DNA from: Candidatus Sericytochromatia bacterium
Lineage (GTDB): Bacteria; Cyanobacteriota; Sericytochromatia; UBA7694
Length of the DNA stretch: 15,710 nucleotides
Direction of reading: 5' to 3'
NCBI GenBank assembly: GCA_913773825.1
Contig: CAJYHH010000558.1
Coordinates: 1-15,710, forward strand
Numbering within the stretch: position 1 is the first letter of the stretch; each line of letters opens with the position of its first letter. Both the position numbers and the translations under genes were made by a program. Shown in pieces: positions 4,994 to 12,570 of the stretch. Under the pieces are notes generated by a model. That model was given only the letters and a program-made list of their open reading frames with translations. It had not been told where the DNA came from and did no database searches.

Positions 4994-7524
4994 CACAACC
5001 AGCCTTGATCGCGGGCTCGGGCTACAGCAGCTGTGCGGCTAGTGACACCCAGTTTGCGATAGAGATTTTTAAGATGAGTCTTAATTGTGTTTTGCGAGAT
5101 AAACAGACGTTCTTCCATCTGTTTATTATTCAGGCCATCTGCCAAGCACCCCAGCAAGTCCCGTTCTCGCTCACTTAAGGCTTCTGTTTCGGGCTGAAAA
5201 CCACGTCGAGCTAAAGCCTCTAATAAAAGCTGGCGATAATCTGACTTAAGTTGACCCAACTGGCCGGGTAGCCAGGCCAATAGAGCTGGACTGGCTTCAT
5301 CTAGCAAAGCACGTAAGGTAGGTGCATTTTGAGCAGTTGTAAGCGCAGTTAAGAGCTGATGACGGGCAGCAGAAATATCACCCTGACCTTCGCGCAAACG
5401 TGCCATTAGAGTTTCAAGCCGACAACGTTCAAGCAAATGTCCTTGATGCTGACTAAGTAAAGCAGTAAGTGCAGATTCTGCTTTGGACCAGTCACGGCTA
5501 TAGAGAGCAGCATAAAGCTGATTCCAAGCATCACCACTACTTGCCTTTAGACGTTTACCCTGTAAAATTTCCTGACGTTCGCGCAACATCTGTAAAGGAT
5601 TCCAAAGCTGCTCAACTTTACGCTGCATGGCAAACTGCATCGCTTCGGCAATCAGTTCTTCAGCAGCAACAAACTCACGGGCATCGAGATAAATCCGGAT
5701 CGCTTCTACATAGCCATAAACATGATCGAGATTGTAAGACAGCTTCGTCAAAGCAAGACCGTCACTTAGCAGAGTGTCACGTTTATCTGTCTCATCAAGT
5801 TCATGGGCAATTCTTGCCAAGTCCAGCTGTACAACTCCAAATAGAGAATGACGCTGCAAAGATTCACCACGACCGCTGGCCCAAATATCCTGATAAGCCC
5901 GCCGAGCTGTTTCAAGATCACCCTTACGCAAATAAAGTTTGGCCTGACAGACTCTCGCTGCATAATGGGTAATTAAATTACCTGCTCGTCGATTCCAGAC
6001 AGCCGCTTGCTGAAAGGCTTCTTCAGCGGCTTTCCAGTCTTCACCCAATCCCATCAAAGCTAAACCCAGATTAAACCAGGCACAGGCAACAATAAAAGCA
6101 TCAGAGCTGTCTGTCGCTAAAGCCTTACGCGATTCTTCAATCATCATCTGGCGTTCACCCGTCCGACGACCTAAAGTTGCGCGCAGATTGGCTAACTGAC
6201 CATAGCCATCTGGTAAATGCTCTACTGGACCGTCAGCTAACCAGTTAATCCAGGCTTGAGCTTTTTCACTCTGTCCTGTGAGCAGCCAGATCCAAATCTG
6301 ATAAAGCGCCAGGCCAGTACGTTGACGTAAGATGCTTTCAGGCAACATTGCAAATGCCTGTTCAAGTGTCTGAATTTTGCCCAAGCCCAATAAACTGCGA
6401 GCTTGAACTTCCAGCACATCAGCGAGTAGCTCAGTATTTTGAGCAGCCAGAGCGTGCTCCAATGCCAATTCACGTATATTTTGATTCATTAAATAACGAG
6501 CAGCTTGGCTGTGTAAATCACAGCGTTGAATCTGGCTCAGACGCTGCTGTAGCCAGTCACGCAACAGCGGATGACAGGTATACCAGTGACGACTGCGATC
6601 AATTGGCGTCAAAAATGGCAGCTGCCGCGCCAGTGTATCCAGTGCTGGGCCATTGGGTGAGAGAAATGCACAGAGCTCAGGCGTCAGATCACTTAAAATG
6701 GATGTCTTAGTTAGCAGCTCCAGCGCTGTTGAGTCCAGAAAGGGTAAAACTTCCTGCTGGAGATAATCTTCTAAAGCCCTATGCTGACCTAACTGGGCAA
6801 TGGCGGTTTCTGCATTCTGGCCTTGATTCAGCTGCATCTTTAACAATTGACAGGCTAAAGCCCAACCTTGCGAAGCTGTCTGAATTTCGCTTAATTGCTC
6901 TGGTGTCAGATTAAATTCGGCAAAAAAGCGTTTGAGTTCAGACTCTCCCCAACTCAAATGTCCAGGACTAATTTCTGTCAGTTCAGCGCTCAGACGTAAA
7001 CGCGCCAGAGACAGAGCTTCAGGTAACTGACGAGCACTCAGCACCAGTATCAATTGTTCTGGTAAAGCTTCTAGCCAAAGGTTGAGTAAATCTATTGCCG
7101 AGCTATTACTAAGCAGATGGACATCATCTAGAACCAGCATAACTGGAGTCTTAAGGCTTTCTAATTGGCCTTCTATCACTTCAAGCAATAAATGTGGATC
7201 GTCGCTATCGAGGTTCTCAAGCCAGTTTTGCCACTGGCTGTCACTATTTGGATCAAGACTGCGCAAAGCGCCTAATAAGCCAGCAGCCAAACGACGTGGC
7301 CGGGTATCACGACGATCCAGGCTAAGCCAGGCAACGTCATGCTTTGGCTTGATTTCATGCTGAACCCATTGGGCTAATAATGAAGTTTTGCCATAACCAG
7401 CAGGTGCATGGACCAGCAATAGAGGTTTAGACCCTGCATCTTGCAGTAACTTAGCGGCCCGTGCGGGTAAAAGAGCGTCCAGGGCCTGATCAGGAATCCG
7501 AAGTTTACGTTCAGGTATCAGCAT
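4993..7524 (-). CDS. MalT/LAL-type ATP-dependent LuxR-family transcriptional regulator
   Basis: 843 residues from ATG 7524. The order matches large ATP-binding LuxR regulators: Walker A APAGYGKT (residues 40-47), Walker B VMLVLDDVH (Asp 133/134), a winged-helix/NOD region, a central helical TPR-like sensor domain (about 330-770) and a C-terminal LuxR helix-turn-helix (783-843), with LSERERDLLGCLADGLNNKQ and ISQNTIKTHLKNLYRKLGV. In the family, inducer binding allows ATP-driven oligomerisation and activation of target promoters; the inducer here is unknown. An upstream in-frame TTG at 7575 would add 17 residues (MSKRAKLF...); neither start has a clear Shine-Dalgarno, and I chose ATG because MLIPERK... 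resembles the usual family start. It lies downstream of vanY and is coupled to the nucleotidyltransferase gene. Candidate targets are its own operon or the divergent one. Confidence 0.88.
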   Translation of the reverse strand: MLIPERKLRIPDQALDALLPARAAKLLQDAGSKPLLLVHAPAGYGKTSLLAQWVQHEIKPKHDVAWLSLDRRDTRPRRLAAGLLGALRSLDPNSDSQWQNWLENLDSDDPHLLLEVIEGQLESLKTPVMLVLDDVHLLSNSSAIDLLNLWLEALPEQLILVLSARQLPEALSLARLRLSAELTEISPGHLSWGESELKRFFAEFNLTPEQLSEIQTASQGWALACQLLKMQLNQGQNAETAIAQLGQHRALEDYLQQEVLPFLDSTALELLTKTSILSDLTPELCAFLSPNGPALDTLARQLPFLTPIDRSRHWYTCHPLLRDWLQQRLSQIQRCDLHSQAARYLMNQNIRELALEHALAAQNTELLADVLEVQARSLLGLGKIQTLEQAFAMLPESILRQRTGLALYQIWIWLLTGQSEKAQAWINWLADGPVEHLPDGYGQLANLRATLGRRTGERQMMIEESRKALATDSSDAFIVACAWFNLGLALMGLGEDWKAAEEAFQQAAVWNRRAGNLITHYAARVCQAKLYLRKGDLETARRAYQDIWASGRGESLQRHSLFGVVQLDLARIAHELDETDKRDTLLSDGLALTKLSYNLDHVYGYVEAIRIYLDAREFVAAEELIAEAMQFAMQRKVEQLWNPLQMLRERQEILQGKRLKASSGDAWNQLYAALYSRDWSKAESALTALLSQHQGHLLERCRLETLMARLREGQGDISAARHQLLTALTTAQNAPTLRALLDEASPALLAWLPGQLGQLKSDYRQLLLEALARRGFQPETEALSERERDLLGCLADGLNNKQMEERLFISQNTIKTHLKNLYRKLGVTSRTAAVARARDQGWL

Positions 7525-7585
7525 GCTCAAACAGCATAACTGATATTCAACAAACAGCTTTGCTCTTTTGGACAATGATCGCGAT

Positions 7586-7607
7586 AAAAAGCAAAGCCTT
7601 TATTTGC
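7586..7607 (-). terminator. Weak intrinsic-terminator-like hairpin after the VanY gene
   Basis: On the minus strand GCAAA (7607-7603), loop TAAAGGC and TTTGC (7595-7591) form a 5-bp stem followed directly by TTTTT (7590-7586). It overlaps the VanY stop codon (7600-7602). The short AT-rich stem would at most attenuate read-through into the regulator gene. Confidence 0.35.
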
Positions 7608-8289
7608 GGCTATTTTTTGTTGAGAGAGGCTCAACATGCCAGCCTTCCCAGGACATCGGCCGATACATGCCAGACTTGGCGATAATTTCGTCAAATTCTT
7701 TTTGCGGAATCTGTTTGCCGTTGCGGTACATATAGAGATCAACGGCTTTACCGCTGTTATGCCGGCTTTTTCCAGGCGGAGCCACCCATTTACGCGCAGC
7801 AGCAGCACTGCCGTATTTTTTTAAGGCCTGCTCCCAAAGATAGGTCTGCTGTTCAACTGAACGGTAAGACGAAACAACCCGAACACTCAGACCGCGTTTT
7901 TTAGTTTCAGCCATAATTTTATCCAGCCCAGCAGCCGCGTCACGGGCGAGGCGAATATCGTTTCCGCGCACATCTTTGTGAGACGTTTTGATAATTGTAT
8001 CCGGGTCATGGCGGTGAAAAAGCTGAAGGGGTGATTTGATCGTAAACATCAGCTTGGTCACAAAGCTTTCACGCATCATGTTTTCTGGCAGCATCTCTGG
8101 GTAACTGTCTTCATCTGCCGGCAAAGGCTGCATCGGCCCAGGGCCAGGCTGCTGAACAAGTTGACTAACTGAAGAAAACTTGTCGGTCTGGAATCCCTGA
8201 GTAGGTCCTGGCTTCATCGGGGCAGTTGGCGTCGTGCGGCGCACACTCGTAGGCTGAGCCTGAAACAGATTATTGGGATCGACGAGCAT
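7600..8289 (-). CDS. VanY-type D-alanyl-D-alanine carboxypeptidase (peptidase M15)
   Basis: 229 residues. The C-terminal ~130 residues form an M15B/VanY zinc peptidase domain, with VVSSYRSVEQQTYLWEQ, then SRHNSGKAVDLY and WEGWHVEP. The predicted zinc ligands are H177, D184 and H218, with E215 as catalytic base, so the active site looks complete. Family members remove the terminal D-Ala from peptidoglycan stem peptides. The N-terminal ~90 residues are Pro/Gln-rich and disordered-looking, with no signal peptide, transmembrane segment or lipobox, which is odd for a wall enzyme. ATG 8289 is preferred over ATG 8316 because GGAGGGG lies just upstream of 8289, while 8316 has no ribosome-binding site and sits only ~12 nt from the predicted transcription start. 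The gene diverges from the permuted-papain operon and is followed by the regulator gene. A glycopeptide-resistance role is not supported by context. Confidence 0.85.
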   Translation of the reverse strand: MLVDPNNLFQAQPTSVRRTTPTAPMKPGPTQGFQTDKFSSVSQLVQQPGPGPMQPLPADEDSYPEMLPENMMRESFVTKLMFTIKSPLQLFHRHDPDTIIKTSHKDVRGNDIRLARDAAAGLDKIMAETKKRGLSVRVVSSYRSVEQQTYLWEQALKKYGSAAAARKWVAPPGKSRHNSGKAVDLYMYRNGKQIPQKEFDEIIAKSGMYRPMSWEGWHVEPLSTKNSRK

Positions 8290-8293
8290 GGCC

Positions 8294-8298
8294 CCTCC
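8294..8298 (-). promoter_or_regulatory. Ribosome-binding site fixing the VanY start
   Basis: GGAGG on the minus strand, 4 nt before ATG 8289 (GGAGGGGCCATG). It supports the shorter product over the ATG at 8316. Confidence 0.55.
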
Positions 8299-8334
8299 AG
8301 GTTGTAATGCTGACATTATGATGGGTCTAACTCA

Positions 8335-8340
8335 AGTATA
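8335..8340 (-). promoter_or_regulatory. -10 box (TATACT) for the VanY gene
   Basis: TATACT on the minus strand, with transcription expected near 8328, about 39 nt ahead of ATG 8289. No recognisable -35. Confidence 0.4.
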
Positions 8341-8466
8341 GTCAGTCTGTCAGCAAACGTTGCCTGAAAACCCTCTTAAAAAACACTTAGATTTCAAGCT
8401 ATTACAGCCTCACTCTCAGCTGTTTAGCTTTAAATAGTCTCATTAGTCAACAAATGTAATCTTTTG

Positions 8467-8508
8467 CCTGCTGCTTTTACAGCAACAGTTCTCAGCAGCT
8501 TAAGCAGG
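8467..8508. promoter_or_regulatory. Inverted CTGCT/AGCAG elements upstream of the operon promoter
   Basis: CCTGCT (8467-8472) pairs with AGCAGG (8503-8508), and a nested GCTGCT (8470-8475) pairs with AGCAGC (8494-8499). The block ends where a -35 would be expected for the extended -10 at 8523, so it might be an activator site. The CTG/CAG-rich sequence makes chance pairing possible. Confidence 0.2.
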
Positions 8509-8522
8509 AAAAAACCGCCATT

Positions 8523-8531
8523 TGCTACAAT
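8523..8531 (+). promoter_or_regulatory. Extended -10 promoter for the papain-FAD-DUF302-lspA operon
   Basis: TGCTACAAT fits an extended -10 (TGn plus TACAAT). Transcription would start near 8538, after the in-frame ATG at 8534, ruling that codon out as the usual start. There is no good -35, suggesting an extended -10 or activator-dependent promoter. Confidence 0.5.
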
Positions 8532-8563
8532 AAATGAAACTGAATCCTGCCAGATGTGTTTAT

Positions 8564-8569
8564 GAGGTG
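8564..8569 (+). promoter_or_regulatory. Ribosome-binding site fixing the permuted-papain start
   Basis: GAGGTG, 6 nt before ATG 8576. This is the best-placed Shine-Dalgarno in the leader and favours 8576 over the upstream in-frame ATG at 8534. Confidence 0.65.
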
Positions 8570-8575
8570 TGTCTT

Positions 8576-10063
8576 ATGCAATTGCGCCGAGTCGATTCGC
8601 CAGCCCCTAATCCCAATCAATTTCAAATCGGAACCTATGATGAAGGGGCTTTAGATCTCGCTGATAAAGTCAGCGTTGATAAAAAACAGAGCTTTAAAAC
8701 CCGCGAAGACGCCATCGCCTTTGCTCAACAAAACCCCGGCGCCGAAATGGTTGTTGAAGCTCGCGGCACTAACGGCGCATTGGGTTATGACGTCTATGGC
8801 GTTACGATTCACGACAAAGGCAAAACCCTAAGCTCCACTGACAAGATGGAAAACCTCAGCCTCTTTGACAAACCGCTGGCCCAAATCGATAAACAAACTG
8901 GCAAAACCAGTTCACGTGCTTTCTTTGTCACCGAAGACGGCAAAGTTGGCGCCAATATTTATCACCCCAAATTTGATCGTACGACTTACGACAAGCTGCG
9001 CAGCGCTTTAGGCCTTGAAGACAGCAAACACTGGTTTAAGCTTGTCGACAAATATATGAGTGCACCTTCTCCGCAGGACAATCTGCCTCCGATTGAGTCC
9101 AAAGAGCTTGATAACCTCAAAGCGACGCTGAAACCCGGTGACGTAATTATGACCGGTAATAACGGCTCATTTATTCACGGCATTGTTTATGTGGGTCAGG
9201 ACAAACAGCTTCAGGCTGACCTCGAAAAAAAATGGAAACTGCCCGCTGGCTCACTAAATGGCGAGGGCATCATTATGCATGCCTTAGCAGCAGACCATAG
9301 TGCTGAAATTGAGCTTAACGGAAAAAAATTCAATCAGCCCGCTGGCGGAACAGGCGTCATCATTGACACGATTGAACGCTATAATGCCCGCAATCCGCGT
9401 GATGTGATGATCGCCGTTGGCGTTAAAGGCGCAACAGAAGCAGATCGCAAAGCGATTATTGAAGAAGGCAAAAAAATGTTGGGCCGTGGCTACGACAACG
9501 GTTTTAACACATTTGACGATCGCGATATTTACTGCACAGAATTTATCTATAAAGCAACACTTGCTGCTCCTGACACTAAAATAGAGATTTCAACCCAGCG
9601 TCATCCACTGATTCCTCGTACCTCAGCCCCCCTCTCAGGCTGGGCCTATGACAAAGTCTCTGATGAGGCGAAAAAATATCTTGATGATGACGGTTATCTT
9701 TATCAAGAGATGATCATGACAGACGGCATTCTCACCAGCCCCAGTTTTGAGATTAAATGGGCCAGCCAAAACGCTGACCAGAGTGAATTTGCCGCCAAAC
9801 ATCAGCGCTGGGCTGACGGAATGGACGGAAAAGTCTCCAAAGGCTATAAAAAACTGCTGCAGGAGAATCTGCCAGAACAAGCCAGCCGCTCACATGAAGT
9901 GCTGGGACAACTCCGTGAGATGTCAGGCAAAACCCGTCAGGCTCTGTCAGCTCCATCCCAGCCAGCAGAATCTTCTTCTGCTCCGGTACAGAATACACCT
10001 GCTCAGCCTGCCGCCCCAGCCAAATCTGCGCGTCCCACTGCTAAACCAGGAAAAACAAACTAA
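8576..10063 (+). CDS. Permuted papain-like (YiiX/YebB, NlpC/P60-clan) hydrolase with novel N-terminal domain
   Basis: 495 residues from ATG 8576. Residues 1-170 match no family I know (KTREDAIAFAQQNPGAEMVV, SSRAFFVTEDGKVGANIYHP). Residues ~180-370 resemble the circularly permuted papain/NlpC-P60 fold of YiiX/YebB proteins: LKPGDVIMTGNNGSFIHGIVYVG carries the predicted catalytic H201, and DIYCTEFIYKA carries the predicted nucleophile C320; this His-before-Cys order is the mark of permutation. Such enzymes are predicted or shown to act on amide bonds in peptides, peptidoglycan or acyl groups; the substrate is not known here. The final ~45 residues are Ala/Pro/Ser-rich. There is no signal peptide. 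The stop overlaps the next ATG (TAATG). It heads the operon and diverges from vanY, hinting at a wall-related job, but that is inference. Confidence 0.7.
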   Translation: MQLRRVDSPAPNPNQFQIGTYDEGALDLADKVSVDKKQSFKTREDAIAFAQQNPGAEMVVEARGTNGALGYDVYGVTIHDKGKTLSSTDKMENLSLFDKPLAQIDKQTGKTSSRAFFVTEDGKVGANIYHPKFDRTTYDKLRSALGLEDSKHWFKLVDKYMSAPSPQDNLPPIESKELDNLKATLKPGDVIMTGNNGSFIHGIVYVGQDKQLQADLEKKWKLPAGSLNGEGIIMHALAADHSAEIELNGKKFNQPAGGTGVIIDTIERYNARNPRDVMIAVGVKGATEADRKAIIEEGKKMLGRGYDNGFNTFDDRDIYCTEFIYKATLAAPDTKIEISTQRHPLIPRTSAPLSGWAYDKVSDEAKKYLDDDGYLYQEMIMTDGILTSPSFEIKWASQNADQSEFAAKHQRWADGMDGKVSKGYKKLLQENLPEQASRSHEVLGQLREMSGKTRQALSAPSQPAESSSAPVQNTPAQPAAPAKSARPTAKPGKTN

Positions 10064-11457
10064 TGGTCACTTGGACAGAGCCTGCTCGTGAGTTACCTGT
10101 ATTAGCTGAAACTGACGTTTTAATTGTAGGAGGTGGCTCTGCTGGTGCAGCTGCAGCGATTGCCTCTGCGCGCCAGGGTGCCCAAACGCTGTTAATCGAA
10201 CAACAGGGCTTTTTAGGTGGGACTTCAACGGGAGCCCTGGTCACACCGATGATGTCGAATCATCTTCAGCAGCGTCCGCTTAATCAGGGTATTTATTTGG
10301 AAGTCTTACAGCGCCTGTTTAAAAGCGGTGACGCTGATGTCTATAAAGACGGCAACGCTGGCTGGTTTAATCCCGAAATGCTTAAGCTGGTGCTTGAAGA
10401 TCTGGCTATCCAGGCTGGCGCAGAGCTGTTTTATCACATTGATTTTGCAGATGCTCTGGTTCAGGAGGGTGAACTGAAGGGTGTGATTGTTGAGACCAAA
10501 TCAGGTCGTGGCGTCATTCGCGCCAAGTGTACAGTTGATGCTTCAGGAGATGCAGATGTTGCATTTCGGGCAGGCGTCCCTGTTGTAACAGGCCGACCTG
10601 ATACAGGTGCCAATCAGCCAATGGCTCTGCGCTTTATGCTTGGCAATGTGGATTTAAATCGAGCGCAGGCTTATTTTGAAACCCTTGGTGAATTTGACTT
10701 TACGCCCAGCAGCCTTAATCCAGATATTCCGCTCTGGACCACCGCCTGCACCTGGGATAAAGACTGGCCCCTTAAGCCCCTGTTTAATCAAGCTGTAGCA
10801 GATGGTGTTCTGACTGAAGATGACGCCATTTATTTTCAGATTTTTACTGTGCCTGGTCGTCCAGGTGAAGTTGCATTTAACTGCCCACGCTTTGATGAAT
10901 TAACTGACTCACTGGATTTTCGTCAACGCAGTGCTGTTCAGGTTAAAGGCAAACGCAGCATTGTGCGTTTAACGGAATTCTGCCGCCGTTATCTGCCTGG
11001 ATTTGAAAAAAGCTATATTGTCCAGATTGCCCCCATGATAGGCATTCGCGAATCCAGACGAATCGTCGGCGAATATGTCCTGACTTCTGAAGACTTCTTT
11101 GCTGCCCGTAAATTCCCTGATGCCATTGCTCGCAATAATTACCCCATTGATATTCACTCACGTGATGCTTCTGGGGGTTTGCACTTTATGAAGGCTGGTG
11201 ACTATCACGATATTCCCTATCGTTGTCTGGTCCCGCTGCAAGTTGAACAACTCTTAGTCGCAGGGCGCTGTCTCTCAGCTGATTTTTCAGCTCAGGGTGC
11301 TGTCAGAATTATTCCCAATTGTTATGCCATGGGGCAAGCAGCTGGTGTTGCAGCGGCTTTAGCTGTTCAACAGGGCCAGTCTCCTCGCAGTCTGGATACA
11401 GATTTATTACTTAAGACGCTACAGCATCAAGATGCGATGTGTGAGCTTAAGCCATGA
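10063..11457 (+). CDS. FAD-dependent oxidoreductase (FAD_oxidored family)
   Basis: 464 residues. The N-terminus has a Rossmann FAD-binding motif, DVLIVGGGSAGAAAAIASA (GGGSAG at 23-28), ending in the ribose-binding acidic residue E46 of TLLIEQQGFLGG. A second FAD contact region near the C-terminus (LLVAGRCLSADFSAQGAVR, then MGQAAGVAAALAV) is typical of the FAD_oxidored proteins, whose substrates are mostly unknown. No signal peptide is present, so it is predicted cytoplasmic. The ATG overlaps the previous stop by 1 nt and the stop overlaps the DUF302 start by 4 nt (ATGA), so it is translated as part of the operon. The substrate cannot be inferred from sequence; the family is also annotated as 'FAD-dependent oxidoreductase' or 'pyridine nucleotide-disulphide-like' without precise role. 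Confidence 0.85.
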   Translation: MVTWTEPARELPVLAETDVLIVGGGSAGAAAAIASARQGAQTLLIEQQGFLGGTSTGALVTPMMSNHLQQRPLNQGIYLEVLQRLFKSGDADVYKDGNAGWFNPEMLKLVLEDLAIQAGAELFYHIDFADALVQEGELKGVIVETKSGRGVIRAKCTVDASGDADVAFRAGVPVVTGRPDTGANQPMALRFMLGNVDLNRAQAYFETLGEFDFTPSSLNPDIPLWTTACTWDKDWPLKPLFNQAVADGVLTEDDAIYFQIFTVPGRPGEVAFNCPRFDELTDSLDFRQRSAVQVKGKRSIVRLTEFCRRYLPGFEKSYIVQIAPMIGIRESRRIVGEYVLTSEDFFAARKFPDAIARNNYPIDIHSRDASGGLHFMKAGDYHDIPYRCLVPLQVEQLLVAGRCLSADFSAQGAVRIIPNCYAMGQAAGVAAALAVQQGQSPRSLDTDLLLKTLQHQDAMCELKP

Positions 11458-11966
11458 AATTGAGTTGGGTGTCAGGTTTACTGACAGCCTTGATGATGAT
11501 TCCAGCCGCTGTGTGGATCGCCAATCAGCCTGCTGGCGCTCAGGCTCCAGAATCGAGTATGAGTGCGGCAAACGATACTGGGATGATTTCAGTCCCAAGC
11601 CGCTATTCTGTAAAGCTTACAAGCGATCGACTCGAGCAGGAAATTCGCTCTAAGGGCCTTAAATTTTTGGGCCGGATCGACAATAAAGCCAACGCAGAAA
11701 GTATCCGTCTGGCTTTACGTCCCAATACATTATTGTTATTTGCTGATTTAAAATTGGACACGCAGTTACTTCATCAAAATCAGACTTTAGGACTCGATTT
11801 ACCTTTTCGTTTTTTAGTCTGGGAAACAGGTGATAATGCCGTTTACATCACCTGGAACAACCCCTATTATTTAGCCCAGCGCCATGGCCTGCACCCAAAT
11901 ATGGAGCAGTTGTCCAGAATCAGCCAAACCATGGTTCAACTGGCCAAAAAAGCCGGGGGCAGTTAA
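11454..11966 (+). CDS. Secreted DUF302-domain protein
   Basis: 170 residues. Residues 1-31 form a Sec signal peptide (MKLSWVSGLLTALMMIPAA, cleavage after GAQA). Residues ~55-150 form a DUF302 domain, recognised by the pattern I(R)SKGLKFLGRIDNKANAES, ALRPNTLLLFADLKLDTQLL, LGLDLPFRFLVWE and NNPYYLAQRHG. DUF302 proteins are small, often periplasmic and of unknown function, and are sometimes found near redox or envelope genes. Translation is probably coupled to the FAD oxidoreductase (ATGA overlap). No lipobox Cys is present near the signal peptide, so it should be soluble in the periplasm. It lies 32 bp upstream of lspA. Confidence 0.85.
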   Translation: MKLSWVSGLLTALMMIPAAVWIANQPAGAQAPESSMSAANDTGMISVPSRYSVKLTSDRLEQEIRSKGLKFLGRIDNKANAESIRLALRPNTLLLFADLKLDTQLLHQNQTLGLDLPFRFLVWETGDNAVYITWNNPYYLAQRHGLHPNMEQLSRISQTMVQLAKKAGGS

Positions 11967-11998
11967 GCTGAAACATCGGTTCATGACAGGATTGTCGA

Positions 11999-12529
11999 AT
12001 GTTTAAACGTTTTCTCATCATCTTGCTGATCTGTCTACCCAGCGTGGTTTTAGATCAGATTACAAAATACTGGGCTGTTCAGAATTTAAAAGACAGCCAG
12101 GCTACTTTAAGTTTTTTTGGCGATCTACTGCGTATGCACTACGCAGAAAATCCAGGCGCATGGGGCGGTCTAGGCGAAATTTTGCCTGATCCGCTACGCC
12201 AGCTGATTTTTACTTATGGCGTGGCTTTATTTCTAGCAGGCCTGGCTTGGTACATCATCAAAAATGACCACGGCCACTCCATTACAGTCGGTTTAGCGCT
12301 GGTGCTCTCTGGCGGAATTGGAAATCTGATTGACCGCGCTCGCTTTGGCTATGTTGTCGACTTTCTCTATATGGGCTATGACCCGATTAAATGGCTACAC
12401 ACCAATATTTTTAATATTGCTGATGTGGCGATTATGGTGGGTGCAGCGGTGCTGATTATTCAAACTCTGATCCCTCATAAAGAAAAAGCGCCGGACTCAA
12501 CACCAGAAGTGTCAGAGACCAGCGCTTAA
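11999..12529 (+). CDS. lspA: Lipoprotein signal peptidase (signal peptidase II)
   Basis: 176 residues, the usual length for LspA. Four hydrophobic segments (about 5-20, 67-87, 93-115, 135-155) place it in the inner membrane. The family signature is present: VVLDQITKYW at the start, MHYAENPGAWG, then LSGGIGNLIDRARFGYVVDF and FNIADVAIM. The aspartyl catalytic pair corresponds to D121 (VVDF) and D142 (FNIAD). LspA cleaves the signal peptide of diacylglyceryl-modified prolipoproteins. The start is supported by AGGA (11988-11991) 7 nt before ATG. It is last in the operon and ends at the 12543-12570 hairpin. No prolipoprotein is evident in this window, so its substrates are encoded elsewhere. Confidence 0.96.
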   Translation: MFKRFLIILLICLPSVVLDQITKYWAVQNLKDSQATLSFFGDLLRMHYAENPGAWGGLGEILPDPLRQLIFTYGVALFLAGLAWYIIKNDHGHSITVGLALVLSGGIGNLIDRARFGYVVDFLYMGYDPIKWLHTNIFNIADVAIMVGAAVLIIQTLIPHKEKAPDSTPEVSETSA

Positions 12530-12542
12530 TGGGTTAGCTGTT

Positions 12543-12570
12543 TAAAACCCTTTAAAACTTTAGGGTTTTA
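12543..12570. terminator. Bidirectional terminator between lspA and sucB
   Basis: TAAAACCCT (12543-12551) pairs with AGGGTTTTA (12562-12570) across a 10-nt loop. The A-rich left arm and T-rich right arm give a terminator shape on both strands. It lies 13 nt past the lspA stop and contains the sucB stop codon (12568-12570), so it serves both convergent transcripts. Confidence 0.7.

Noticed and set aside
5469..5972. 167-codon plus-strand frame inside the regulator gene
   Set aside because: Antisense shadow of a well-supported MalT-type protein; no domain.
7578..7585. ATCGCGAT palindrome as a cyanobacterial HIP1 site
   Set aside because: HIP1 is GCGATCGC; this is a different single 8-bp palindrome and I saw no recurring HIP1 copies.
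7600..8289. Glycopeptide-resistance (van) cluster
   Set aside because: VanY-like peptidases are common outside resistance clusters, and no vanH/A/X or two-component genes are present.
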